A DNA stretch of 64,000 bases from Heligmosomoides polygyrus polygyrus (lineage: Eukaryota > Nematoda > Chromadorea > Rhabditida > Heligmosomidae). Position 1 is the stretch's first letter. The number at the start of each line of letters is the position of its first letter. The DNA is taken from positions 2,418,001 through 2,482,000 of the forward strand of contig OX377202.1 in NCBI GenBank assembly GCA_947396885.1, read 5' to 3'. The position numbers and the translations under genes are program-made. Positions 41,096 to 50,006 of this stretch are shown here, one piece after another. Below the pieces are notes generated by a model. The model saw nothing but the letters and a program-made list of their open reading frames with translations. It was not told the origin of the DNA and did not search any database.

Positions 41096-41520
41096 TTGAG
41101 AAATTGGCTTATATAGGCGCCGGGTTACTGTAGGGAGGACGTTGCGAGAAAAGAGTGCATGCGAGTCAACAAGGAAGTAGGTTACGAAATTTGCGAGGCT
41201 AACTAGACAGACTGTTAGAGATGAGACAGCATTAACATGAGATAACTGTGCGTTACATTTTGAATTTTTATACTTATTGAGACAGGTAAGCTTAACATTT
41301 TCAAAGAGAGTTATACCAAACTTTCCTTGAACAAAAATTGTTCTAACCATCTCGAAAAGTCTGTGGTTCATCCTGTAAGAAAATCATTTCGATTTGAAAA
41401 AGTTCACTTTGATTTCAGAAATCTTAGAGCTGGAAGCCTGAAAAGAGGGTCCAATATGTGCCGAAAAGTGACCGATTTGATTTAAAAAGTGTCCAGTTCA
41501 ATGTGAAAATATTAATTTTA

Positions 41521-42173
41521 AAAAATTTATAAAAGATATAAAATAGAAACGATGCCTACCTGGCGACGTCTGACTGCTGGCCCGTCTCCAAAAGATTTTT
41601 ACTTTTTTTACTGGTCACCATTCAGAAAACAAGCCAGAAATAATGTTTTGCAAAGAAATGTCAAAGTAAAATTTATTTATTTTTCATTTAATTTTTTTTT
41701 TGTTTTTGTATTAAATATTAAATATAATATAAATATGTATTAAATGTACTATATCATATAAATATTTCCAATGTAAAATTTAAAAATTTTCAACATATAA
41801 TACCCTAATTTCTAACTCGTGGTTTATATCTATTCCTACGTACGCTCTATTTCTGTTCAGTTGCAAATTTGACCCCATGAAGAAATTACCTTTTTCTAAA
41901 AAAAACTGGTGGAAAAGTTTATGAAAATTCATGAAAAATTCAATGCTTTGATGCCAAAAGTATTACATTAGAGATACTAAGTGTTTGTTGTAATGGCAGC
42001 AACTTTAAGTTCGACAATCTTGCGCATGGGTGCGCCTACTAATTTCTGCCGTTTAAAGCTATTTAATGGGCCTCACATGGCTGGTCGATGAGCTTATGAA
42101 ACTTCCTCAACCTAGCATTATAGCACGCTGGTTTGGCAACACAGAGCAGAGCAATTTCTGAGTCTTTTTATAG
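41521..42173. other. unassigned AT-rich stretch
   Basis: Very AT-rich to 41900, then mixed. No supported feature. Confidence 0.4.
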
Positions 42174-42297
42174 TGAAATAGGCGGTTGTGCAAACACAGG
42201 TGTAATTCGCGAGAATGCACACGTATGCGATGGCGTCGACATGAGGAAGTTGAAGACTACACTAATCGCGATGAGTGCGACGAAAATATGGGTTGGG
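42174..42297 (+). CDS. Candidate internal exon
   Basis: Bounded by an acceptor (GAGTCTTTTTATAG) and a donor (GGG/GTAAGC at 42298). The 124-bp segment is open in one frame: EIGGCANTGVIRENAHVCDG then VDMRKLKTTLIAMSATKIWV. Length and signals fit a nematode exon. There is no domain assignment and no partner exon identified. Confidence 0.3.
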
Positions 42298-43077
42298 GTA
42301 AGCACTCGACAGGATTCTCTGTTAACAGGTGCGCTTGGCTTTAATCTCAGCTCGCTTTGTGCGTACAAGAAAATGTGCACCAGGTAACAAGTTGGCAACC
42401 GCTGCAGCCGTTTTTCGTTCGTTTACTACTAGCCTATGGTTAATCTGTCCCTTTGCGTGGTTGGTTGTAAACATTACCAGAGCGATATGCTTGTAGGCCA
42501 GAAAAAAGCTGCTAAAAGATCAAAGCCATAAAATAAGGAAATTTTAAGAACTACTCAACAAATTTTACTCGTGGAAGGCAGTAGAATAGTCATTTACAGC
42601 AGTCCCTACAATTCACTGAGGAGATAACTAAAAGCTCTTAGGGTTTGGAGAATTTCTATCGAATAATCCAAAGTAGTGCGAGAAAACTGTGAAAAGTCGG
42701 AATCCATAAGATAGAAGGGGTAGCGGATATGTGTGAGCTAAAGCATGAGAGGGCGGTGAATGCATAACGTCTGGCGAATGAAAAACCGATCGCCTTCCGG
42801 CAGTACAAAAATCCCTAGAATGTCAGCCAGCTTGCTGACTCATCCACGGAAGACCAGAATAATTTCCTCGTCTATAAATTCCGGTCCTCATCAATGAGCC
42901 ATCAACGAATCTACCTTCCACGTTTTTGTGTCAAATTGAAAAATCGTTGACGGATATCACGTACTATCATAAAAATTAGGACCCAATTAAAGCATAAAAA
43001 AGAAATGTTGGATCCAATTCCTGAGAAGTGAGAGTCGTTTTTACTGTTGAATCAACATAATATTTGGGTGCTCGACT
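42298..43077. other. unassigned stretch
   Basis: No gene supported. Mixed composition up to the mariner remnant. Confidence 0.35.
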
Positions 43078-43520
43078 TATATAAATGGCTGGACAAGAAC
43101 GAGGGTCCCAAGGAGATACCAAAACCAAGTCTACTTCCAAAGAAGACCATGGGGACCGTTTGGTGGACGATGGCTGGAAGAGGCCACTACAACTTGTTGA
43201 AGACTTGAGAGACCATACAGTGGAGTGAGAAGTACTGTGCCGAAATTGAAGTGATGCACCAGAAGCTGATTGAAAAACAATCGAAGGGGCCAGTCCTACT
43301 GCACGACGACGCGCGTCTGCACGTTTCAAAAAAAATTGTTCAGAATCTGGTTGAATTGGGTTACTAAACTCTGCCACATCCAGCATATTCACCAGATCTG
43401 TCTCCTACCGAGTATCGTGTTTGAAAGCATTTAGATCGTCGTGCGAAGTACAAAAAGTTCAGCGACCAAGATGATGTCGAAAATGACATTCAAACCAGTT
43501 TCTTTAAGCCTCAATTGGCT
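43078..43520 (+). pseudogene. mariner transposase remnant
   Basis: Shifting frames give NEGPKEIPKPSLLPKKTMGT then VWWTMAGRGHYNLL, GPVLLHDDARLHVSKK and HPAYSPDLSPTEY. The C-terminus is RAKYKKFSDQDDVENDIQTS. The second catalytic Asp is present in HDDAR. The residue 34 positions later is Glu (PTEY), where mariners have Asp, and a stop codon lies between. Neither the first catalytic motif nor terminal repeats are visible. The 3' end abuts an inverted tRNA-like element. Confidence 0.8.
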
Positions 43521-43559
43521 GGTACCGAGGATGGAAGCTGTTTGAACGATGTTTTCTTG

Positions 43560-43636
43560 CGATCAAAACTTCTAGCACCGGACGGGACTCGAACTCCCAC
43601 CTCCCTCTGACCGGGCGGAAATGCTCTACGCCATTT
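43560..43636 (-). repeat. tRNA-like arm (degenerate)
   Basis: The minus strand keeps a T-arm (GGGAGTTCGAGTCCCG) and the CCTCCCTCTGACCGGGCGG block, but the D-arm half is eroded. Confidence 0.55.
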
Positions 43637-43782
43637 GAGGCTTAAAGAAACTGATTTGAATCATTTCTATTAAGACCTACAGCCTAACTTGTTCCATGCT
43701 GATACCAGCGGCCGGCTCATTGCGACATATGGGCGAGTGGTGATGGCTCCCACGAGGTGTGGATGTTGCGTTCGATCAAACG

Positions 43783-43856
43783 GCACCGATGGTGTAATGG
43801 TGTACAGCATTCCCGCCCGATCAGAGGGAGGTGCGGGTTCGAGTCCCGCCTGGCGC
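43783..43856 (+). tRNA. tRNA-like sequence, near-complete cloverleaf
   Basis: 74 nt: acceptor GCACCGA with CTGGCGC (5 of 7 paired in this copy), a D-arm GTGT/GCAT around ATGGTGTACA, anticodon arm CCCGC-CCGATCA-GAGGG, and a perfect T-arm GCGGG-TTCGAGT-CCCGC. The anticodon position reads GAT. A box and B box are intact. It sits at one end of a repeated element, so I take it as a tRNA-derived transposon end and not a decoding tRNA. Confidence 0.5.
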
Positions 43857-43981
43857 TAGAAAATGACATCCTTATGTCTTCTTAATTCCCGTAGTTCTGA
43901 TTTTTACAATTATGGAATTTCTAAGCTATTCTCGCATTGGAAAAGGGATAGTAATTGTAATGGTGTTTATTTCAATTGTTA

Positions 43982-45264
43982 TTAGGATGTCCCATAATTT
44001 TCTGGGCTATTTGAACCATAAGTGTTTAGCGCGTTATAACTTCTTTATACAAGATCCAAACGGGATGTTCTCTTGGCGGATGAAGGCGATTCGAATATGT
44101 TCCGCAATAGGGTATTGATTACCTCTATCGGTCTGCTGCCCGCACTTTGGCAATTTCTCAAAAAATGGAGCAGAAATCGACGTATCGCGACTTGTTTCTT
44201 CATCACTTCCGTTCTGGACAGTCTGCGTACGCTGCTCACAAAGGTATCGTTGCTTTGTTAAGTCCTGACGTGCGCAGCAAGTTCACGTGTGAAACTTGGC
44301 TCAATCATTTCCGGAAGGGAGTGCACAGCATTGCGGACAAGAAGCATACTGGAAGAGCGATCGGACCGAATGAACGGCGAGTGCTTGCAGCAGTCAGGAG
44401 GCAATCTGCCAGAAGCATAAGGACGATATCTAAGGCTATCAATAGTCCACGTGGCACTGTTCATCGTTACCTGAAACAAAGCGGAAGAAGGGCAGTCTTG
44501 CCAGAATGGATCCCGTATGCACTGACTCCGTCTCAGAGGTGAGAGTGAGTGGTCACCTGTCAGAATAATCTCAACGCGCAAGAACGACTGCGTGGTTGAA
44601 CACGATTGTGGCACAGGACGAGAAGTGGTGCATGTACGATAACACCACACGGGTGATCCAGTGGCTTCTGAAGCACACAAGACCAGAACGAATTCCGAAG
44701 CCGTCACCACATGGGAAGAAGATTTTGCTTTCATTTTGATTCACGAGTCGGGGAGCACTGCACTACTCGCTTTTGCCGGATGGGCAGGCGATTACAGCAG
44801 ACTTGTTCATTGAAGATATGCTGGACACGAAGAAGTAGAAGAAGAAGCTGCTTGAGAAGTGCCCAAGATTCGGTACTATTAGCGTATTAATGTATAATGC
44901 GCGACCGCATCGAGCGAAACGAACGCAGGAGGCGGTGGGAAGGAGTCTATCTAAATTGCGGCACATCCTGCGTATTCACCAGATATCAGCCCTTGTGTCT
45001 ACGCTGCATTTAGAGGTCTTGCTCCTTTTTCCATGAACAAACGATGCTCGTAACGTCAAAAGGTTCAGTGCGCAATCGACGAATGGATCGGCAGCAGGCC
45101 AGCTTCTTTCTGGTAGAATGCAAACAACTCTCTGCCCAATCGTTGGAGAAAGGTTGTAGCCACAGATGGAGAAAAAATCATTTGACTACCCTTGATCATT
45201 ATCCTGTTGTAATAACTTTTAATAAAGATGGTATGATAGCCCAGAAAATTATGGGACACCCTAA
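43982..45264 (+). mobile_element. mariner-type transposon, copy 1
   Basis: A 1,283-bp element. The left end is TTAGGATGTCCCATAATTTT and the right end the inverse of AAAATTATGGGACACCCTAA. The repeat continues as CTGGGCTAT, and TA flanks are at 43980-43981 and 45265-45266. A second copy in reverse orientation is at 53112-54385. It carries a decayed transposase on the same strand. Confidence 0.95.
44147..45010 (+). pseudogene. mariner transposase pseudogene
   Basis: The intact first part (131 codons) has MEQKSTYRDLFLHHFRSGQS, a first HTH, an extended linker and SARSIRTISKAINSPRGTVH, a second HTH. After a stop (44541) come QDEKWCMYDNTTRVIQWLL (first catalytic Asp), PKPSPHGKKILLSF and LLPDGQAITADLFIEDML. 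Then NARPHRAKRT has lost the Asp that should precede Asn. In the third motif, SPDISPCVY, Val replaces the expected catalytic Asp. Inactive. Confidence 0.9.
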
Positions 45265-45394
45265 TAGAAACGCCTCCAAGCAAAGCTATGATCTGTCATT
45301 CTGGCCATTTTATATGCAACGATCTAACGCATACTTGCAGTGACCGGGCGGTCAACAAGAACAATCAGTGTTTTATCCTTCCTTGACGCTTCTG

Positions 45395-46254
45395 GGCCCG
45401 GATTCATGAACGCGGCCGGAGGTATGTTCCACCCCTACTTACCTCGATGACCGCCATTTACCCGCCACTTTCCCTGAACTTACCTCTCTTTTCTGATTCA
45501 TGACGACCAAGACGAGGGTTTTGCTCCGCGGCCAATTTCAGCTAGCAGCGAAACCAAGCAGTCACATTTGCTGCTGGGAAGTCGCTGCCACCGACACTGG
45601 CAGCATCGTAGTTAGGGGAAATGAAATATGAAATGTGAGGTAAGGAGAAGAGGGGGGGGGGGTGGGGGAGAGGGGCTAATAATGGGTGCCATTCACCACA
45701 GTAGCCCCCATAGACAACATATGCCAAGGGAGGCTAAGGTGGCTGACGGGCATAGTCCACACACGCAAATCGTAAATTACGATTTGCGTGGTGGACCGGG
45801 CTCATGGTGGCCCAAGCCGACTCACAATGCCACTAAAGGGAGCAAATCACATAATAATAAGTGGCATTGTGGGCCGCCATGGTCCACAGAGCCCAAAAAC
45901 ATAGAATTCAAGACTAATAGAGAAAAACGAAAGGTCAAACAGCTCACCATAGGTCCGGCAAAAGACGGCGCAGGCGATGGCAACTAGGCTCCCCCTATCG
46001 AGCATTGTTTATGCGGCTGGCGGCCAGTTCAGAGCTGGCAACGGACCAGCGGGGGTTGCACTGGGTCAGAAATTGGCCGCGGAGCAAAACCCTCGCCTTG
46101 AAGGTAAATGTTCCCCGATGCGCCGACGGGGTAGCATTTACCTCGACACTTACCCCCGATTTTCCCCGCCGCGCGTTCATGAATCGCGCGTAAGTGGGGA
46201 GTGGGGGGTAAATTTTGCACTTACCCGCCGGTAAATCGTTCATGAATCCGGCCC
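45395..46254. mobile_element. Fold-back element F, long copy
   Basis: An 860-bp element with termini GGCCCGGATTCATGAACG and CGTTCATGAATCCGGCCC, and CTG at 45392-45394 and 46255-46257. The arms pair over ~150 bp, including CGAGGGTTTTGCTCCGCGGCC (45520s) against its inverse near 46075-46100. A second, inner palindrome system fills 45740-45900. No transposase frame. Confidence 0.85.
45768..45792. repeat. 25-base perfect palindromic hairpin
   Basis: CGCAAATCGTA-AAT-TACGATTTGCG pairs completely around a 3-base centre. Farther out, GTGGACCGGGCTCATGG and CCACAATGCCACT are mirrored by sequence up to 45895. It occupies the middle of the fold-back element. Confidence 0.8.
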
Positions 46255-46389
46255 CTGGTTCCAACTCTCCGATCCGCGTAAATGGAAGGCTTGGTTGGCG
46301 TTGGATGGGGAGCTCGATCCAACAACCTTCGCAGCGCTGACGACAACTTCCCCTCCGACTGCGCTACTACCGCCTCTAGCGCAGTACGC

Positions 46390-47077
46390 CTTCAGAACCT
46401 AGGGCTCCCCGGGGTGTTCACATTTGATTGAACTCTCCTATCATCGGGCTGGTCTATTACGAGAGTTCAGTGACAGCGACGTCGCTTGAAACGCGGATTC
46501 GGTTAATTACTGGCCGAAGTTTGCGACGCATGTCGTGTTTCGGCCTTCATTCGGAGGTCTAATCTAGTCGCTCTGCAGAGTTCCTGGTGCTAAATTCTTC
46601 TGCGGGCTCCTAACTCGACGTAAGAGTCGGCGGAGTTGTCTGAGATTTCATTTCCATGGGAAATGTGCCTTGTATGAGTCGCAAACAGAGCCTTTTGAAA
46701 ATAGTAGCGCTTTTAGTTAAATAAAATTTATAAAATGTATTATAAAAAATTGAAAAATCAAATATCAGCACTTTTAAATAATCTATACAAATTTCAATCT
46801 TAGATAAACAAAAGGTATAAAATACATAATAAAAAATTGAAAACTTGAAAAAATTAAATTATTTTTAAAAAATAGATTTAAAAAAATATAATAAAAAATA
46901 AAAAATTGATTGAAAAAAGTCTAGATATAGTTGATAAAAAAACTGCTGATGAAGGAAAAACCACTCACTTATTAAAGTGTTTGTAAAGCACATCACTATT
47001 GAAATAACCATGAGATCGCGTGCTGAGAAAAAAAGCTTATCTGATTAAAGCTGTTACAACGATATTTTGTTGCTATC
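46390..47077. other. unassigned, AT-rich in second half
   Basis: 46690-46980 is almost pure A/T with AAAAATTGAAAA repeats. 46390-46690 shows nothing I can support. Confidence 0.4.
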
Positions 47078-47440
47078 AAGACTTCTAGCGCCAGACGGGA
47101 CTCGAACCCGCACCTCCCTCTGATCGGGCGGGAATGCTGTACACCACTACACCATCGGCGCCGTTTGATCGAACGCAACATCCACACCTCGTGGGAGCCA
47201 TCACCACTCGCCCATATCTCGCAATGAGCCGGCCGCTGTTATCAGCATGGAACCAGTTAGGCTGTAGGTCTTAATAGAAATGATTCAAATCAGTTTCTTT
47301 AAGCCTCAAATGGCGTAGAGCATTTGCGCCCGGTCAGAGGAAGGTGCGAGTTCGAGTCCCGTCTGGCGCTAGAAGTTTTTATCGTAACAAAACATCGCTC
47401 AAACAGCTTCCATCCTCGGTACCAGCCAATTGAGGTTTTT
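47078..47440. mobile_element. Element with inverted tRNA-like ends, copy 2
   Basis: Reverse complement of 43502-43862, including the CATCCTCGGTACCAGCCAAT flank on the far side. The near-complete tRNA-like arm is on the minus strand (47088-47161) and the eroded arm on the plus strand (47305-47372). Copies 1 and 2 face each other across 3.2 kb that includes a mariner and the long fold-back F. Confidence 0.7.
47088..47161 (-). tRNA. tRNA-like sequence, near-complete cloverleaf
   Basis: 74 nt on the minus strand: acceptor GCGCCGA with CTGGCGC (6 of 7 paired including one wobble), the same D-arm and anticodon-position GAT as at 43783-43856, and T-arm GCGGG-TTCGAGT-CCCGT. It differs from copy 1 at only a few positions and the acceptor is better paired. 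Treated as a transposon end. Confidence 0.5.
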
Positions 47441-47637
47441 ACATATAGAGATGTTTGAAAATGGTGAACAAAGACGTAATAGAGAAGATCTCGATTTACT
47501 GCACAGCAATAATGAGCGAAGAAAGGAAAAGTTGGGAGTTAATCAGGATTAAGATCGTACTACTAAATCATTTTTTGTGTGAAGAACTCTGGTTAGTATT
47601 GAGGCTACTTAAAGCGATACGTGTTAATCAATCGCTA

Positions 47638-47775
47638 TTGCGACGCGCCACGCATCCTACTTCTGCGGGATGTCGTGAAGACGATTTGAATGCGTATTTG
47701 TCCGATACAACGACTTCTGGTGGCCAGCCGATGTCTGTGACTGTAGTTTATCCCTCTTACTAGGTAAGGGTTTCG
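47638..47775 (-). repeat. SINE-A 3' half, reverse
   Basis: GACGCGCCACGCATCCTAC, ATGTCGTGAAGACGATTTG and TCTGGTGGCCAGCCGATG. It breaks off at TTTATCCCTCTTACTAGG, exactly where the inverted-repeat unit at 47790 begins. Confidence 0.7.
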
Positions 47776-47789
47776 ACCTCCCATGGAAT

Positions 47790-48970
47790 TTCAAGATGAG
47801 ACCAGGATCACCAGAAAGAGCTCGGAATGCTGATTACGAATATATGCGTCAAAATTGCAAAAAGAGACCCCTGAGCGAGTTATGGCCTGCCGAAATCGGG
47901 GGCCTCACCACATGCTGGCTGTGCGACACACCGGACGCAAGAGTGGTGAGTCATCGGGGCTTCGTGAGAAGGACCTGCCAGCTGCGGCGGTGGAGCAGGA
48001 GTAGCGCTCACGCTCGTCAGGAGGGACGTCGCTGGTTCGGTCCTCATTGCTGACGGTTTTCTTGCAAATTATAACTTATTTTCAAAATGAGCTTTTGTTC
48101 TGAATTATGACACGTGTCTGATTAAATAGCCAGAAAAACTACCATGTTCATGTTTTCTTCCCCCTCGTCATCGCAATAGTCCCAATTGGACTCGTCATCA
48201 GTAGACACATCTGATCCCAAATTTTCACCCGTTTCGACATCAACCGAAGATGTAGCACCGTCGCGTAGAATAGCTGCGAATCTTCCAGCGATCTTCTTCT
48301 TCTCACGAGTTGGTGCATCGGTGTCGTCTGGCACCCCAAATTCAGCGAGAAGAATGGACACCACCGTTGCTGGTGAAAAGGACATAGTGAGTGGAGAAAA
48401 AGCAGTAGATCAACGACATTCTGGGCTTCCTCATCATAGATTCCACTTACCTTTTCGCTACACACATTTTTTTTTTGCTTTGCTCCACGAATGCCAAGGT
48501 TGTTAGAAACACCTCTTGTTATTCAATATATGATTTGGACTCTATTTGTGCAAAATAGTAAATAAAAATATCACCATCGCAGTTTTTTGCCTTTAAGCAT
48601 TTTTACAAATGTGAATGGTAGTTTCCCGGTTATCTAATCAGACACGTGTCATAATTCAGAACAAAATCTTATTTCGAAGATAAATTATGATTTGCAAAAA
48701 AGCTGGCATCAACGGGGACCGAACCAACGACGTCTTACCTGACGAGCGGGAGCACTACCCCCGCTCCACCGCCGCAGCTGGCTGGGCACTCTTACGGGGC
48801 GCCGATGACTCATCACTCTCGCGCCCGGTGTGCCGCGCAGCCAGTCTGTGGTAAGGCCCCCGATTTCGGCAGGCCATAACTCGCTCAGGAGTTTCATCTT
48901 GCAATTTTGGCAACCATATTCGTAATCAGCATTTCGAGCTCTTTTTAATGATCCTGGTCTCAACTTGAAG
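47790..48970. mobile_element. Inverted-repeat unit with tRNA-like arms and internal ORF
   Basis: Left arm 47790-48127 and right arm 48635-48970 are inverted copies at roughly 80% similarity by eye. They start at GAGACCAGGATCA and end at GACACGTGTCTGATTA. Each arm has a tRNA-like segment (GCGGTGGAGC...GGTTCGGTCC) pointing inward. The ~510-bp centre holds a small minus-strand coding region. The right copy of SINE-A resumes at 48990, so the unit appears inserted in a SINE-A copy. Superfamily unknown. Confidence 0.65.
48122..48385 (-). CDS. Small acidic protein ORF within inverted-repeat unit
   Basis: Uninterrupted 87-codon frame: MSFSPATVVSILLAEFGVPD, DTDAPTREKKKIAGRFAAIL, then an acidic tail with DVSTDDESNWDYCDDEGEEN and a hydrophobic end MNMVVFLAI. 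Upstream on the same strand, an open stretch LGIRGAKQKKNVCSEK is followed by AAAAG/GTAAGT (a perfect donor near 48452). TCCTTTTCACCAG, a good acceptor, ends near 48373. The ATG start could thus be replaced by splicing, though a direct join gives a stop upstream in phase. No family recognised. Codon use looks coding. Confidence 0.4.
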   Translation of the reverse strand: MSFSPATVVSILLAEFGVPDDTDAPTREKKKIAGRFAAILRDGATSSVDVETGENLGSDVSTDDESNWDYCDDEGEENMNMVVFLAI

Positions 48971-48989
48971 TTCCTTGGGAGGTCAAAAC

Positions 48990-49145
48990 CCTTCCCTTGT
49001 TAGATAGGTCTGGTACCACTGCACCAACCCCAGATGGATGGAGGGACTGGTTTACCTAGGCGGGAAATTCGAACCAAGAACCTCGCATCAGGTGCACGCG
49101 ACAGTTGGCGCCTCCTCCGACTGCGCTACCACGCGCTCTGCCGCA
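48990..49145 (-). repeat. SINE-A 5' half, reverse
   Basis: CCTTGTTAGATAGGTCTGG, the reverse B box GGGAAATTCGAACCAAG and reverse A box CCTCCGACTGCGCTACCACG. With 47638-47775 it would make one full SINE-A if the inverted-repeat unit is removed. Confidence 0.75.
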
Positions 49146-49390
49146 TAAGTATAACTCGGTCTGTATAGGGTAAAGAAAAACGTGAGCACTCTTTGGAATG
49201 TGATAACTTTGCTGCCCGTAAAGGTACTGAAGACGTTGAGGGCTCATATGAAAGCGCAAGAAAATGTGAATTTCATGACATACGAGCGATTGAGATTGCT
49301 CTGCACACTCGTCTGAATTCTTGCGTTTTACACTCTATTGCGGCTTCGCTCGAATGTTTGTCATACGCCCTCTATAAAGTGGTCTTATCG
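49146..49390. other. unassigned stretch
   Basis: No supported feature apart from a T-rich approach to the microsatellite. Confidence 0.4.
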
Positions 49391-49392
49391 GT

Positions 49393-49435
<43 letters not shown>

Positions 49436-49438
49436 TTC
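49391..49438. repeat. (TTTA)n microsatellite
   Basis: About 11 uninterrupted TTTA units. Confidence 0.95.
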
Positions 49439-49576
49439 TATACGTCAGGAAGACCTGCACTAAATTCGGTGAAGGAAAGGAGCAGAAACAACCACGTGTA
49501 GAAAAAGAGAAAAAAGGAAAGAGCGCTAGTAAAAAACAGCAAAAAATGGCTGTGACGCTTCTTCAGTAACCAAAAA

Positions 49577-49703
49577 GCTCTAGTTTATACTCGCGCGGCG
49601 GGGCACCATAGTCGGAGTAGATATCGATCAGGCTGCGCGAACAATCGATATCTATAGGGATCGTGGTGTCGCGTCGCGTGGCGGCGCAAGTATAAATTAG
49701 GGC
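49577..49703. mobile_element. MITE, family P
   Basis: Termini GCTCTAGTTTATACTCGC and GCGCAAGTATAAATTAGGGC. The core is ATATCGATCAGGCTGCGCG mirrored by CAATCGATATC. TAA follows on the right; the left flank reads AAA, so the duplication is imperfect. Confidence 0.75.
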
Positions 49704-49709
49704 TTAAAG

Positions 49710-49990
49710 ACTTACCCACGTATCTGTGCTCCTTTTAAAAATTAAAAATTAAAAACACACTACAGATCGCGTGAAAATGCAGTGAATCCTAAAAAATGCA
49801 GCAACTATTTGAAAGGTTTTAGCATTGCTGCTGGTGAACCTTTTAAAGACGCTTAAAGCTGCCTCAGAAGAAAAAGATTACGAAAGTTCTGTAACGTGAA
49901 AATGTTCAGGATTGCGCCATGCACCTGTTTGAAATCTTACATCTCAGACTGGATTGATTGTGCATGGGTTGAATACTTGTCACAATCTTG
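49710..49990. mobile_element. Family C fragment
   Basis: GATTGCGCCATGCACCTGTTTGAAATC and the following GATTGATTGTGCATGG correspond to the family C core (35320-35380, 40000-40050). No termini. Confidence 0.45.
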
Positions 49991-50006
49991 TTATTAATTG
50001 TCCATA

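Larger units (their letters stand above)
38045..41520. mobile_element. Family C element, large copy with nested insertions
   Basis: The left arm (TTTCCACATCGAATTGAACAC, then ATCAAATCGGGCACTCTTCT) is mirrored by the right arm (AAAAGTGTCCAGTTCAATGTG, ending near 41510). The family core appears at 39840-40060 (CTTGTCTTAAAAAGCGGGAA; GTGCGCCATGCACCCG). Inside lie a complete Tc1-like element (38114-39692), a piggyBac-like MITE (40109-40747) and an exon-like segment (40986-41095). Removing the two insertions leaves about 1.26 kb. Confidence 0.5.
43502..43862. mobile_element. Element with inverted tRNA-like ends, copy 1
   Basis: A ~150 bp spacer is flanked by two tRNA-like sequences pointing away from each other: a degenerate one on the minus strand (43560-43636) and a well-formed one on the plus strand (43783-43856). 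The full unit recurs in reverse orientation at 47078-47440. Similarity on the left extends to the GGCTGGTACCGAGGATGGAA flank. No coding region. Confidence 0.7.
45336..46385 (-). repeat. SINE-A reverse copy split by fold-back F
   Basis: 45336-45394 (GTTTTATCCTTCCTTGACG...) and 46255-46385 (GTTCCAACTCTCCGATCCGC ... TCCGACTGCGCTACTACCGC) are the two halves of one reverse SINE-A. They join at the CTG that is duplicated around the inserted element. Confidence 0.75.

Noticed and set aside
42976..43392. 138-codon minus-strand frame as a gene
   Set aside because: It is antisense to a mariner transposase relic with HDDAR and SPDLSP motifs in the right order.
43783..43856. Functional tRNA with anticodon GAT
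   Set aside because: It is one arm of a repeated inverted element, acceptor pairing is imperfect, and two copies share long non-tRNA flanks. Kept as tRNA-like only.
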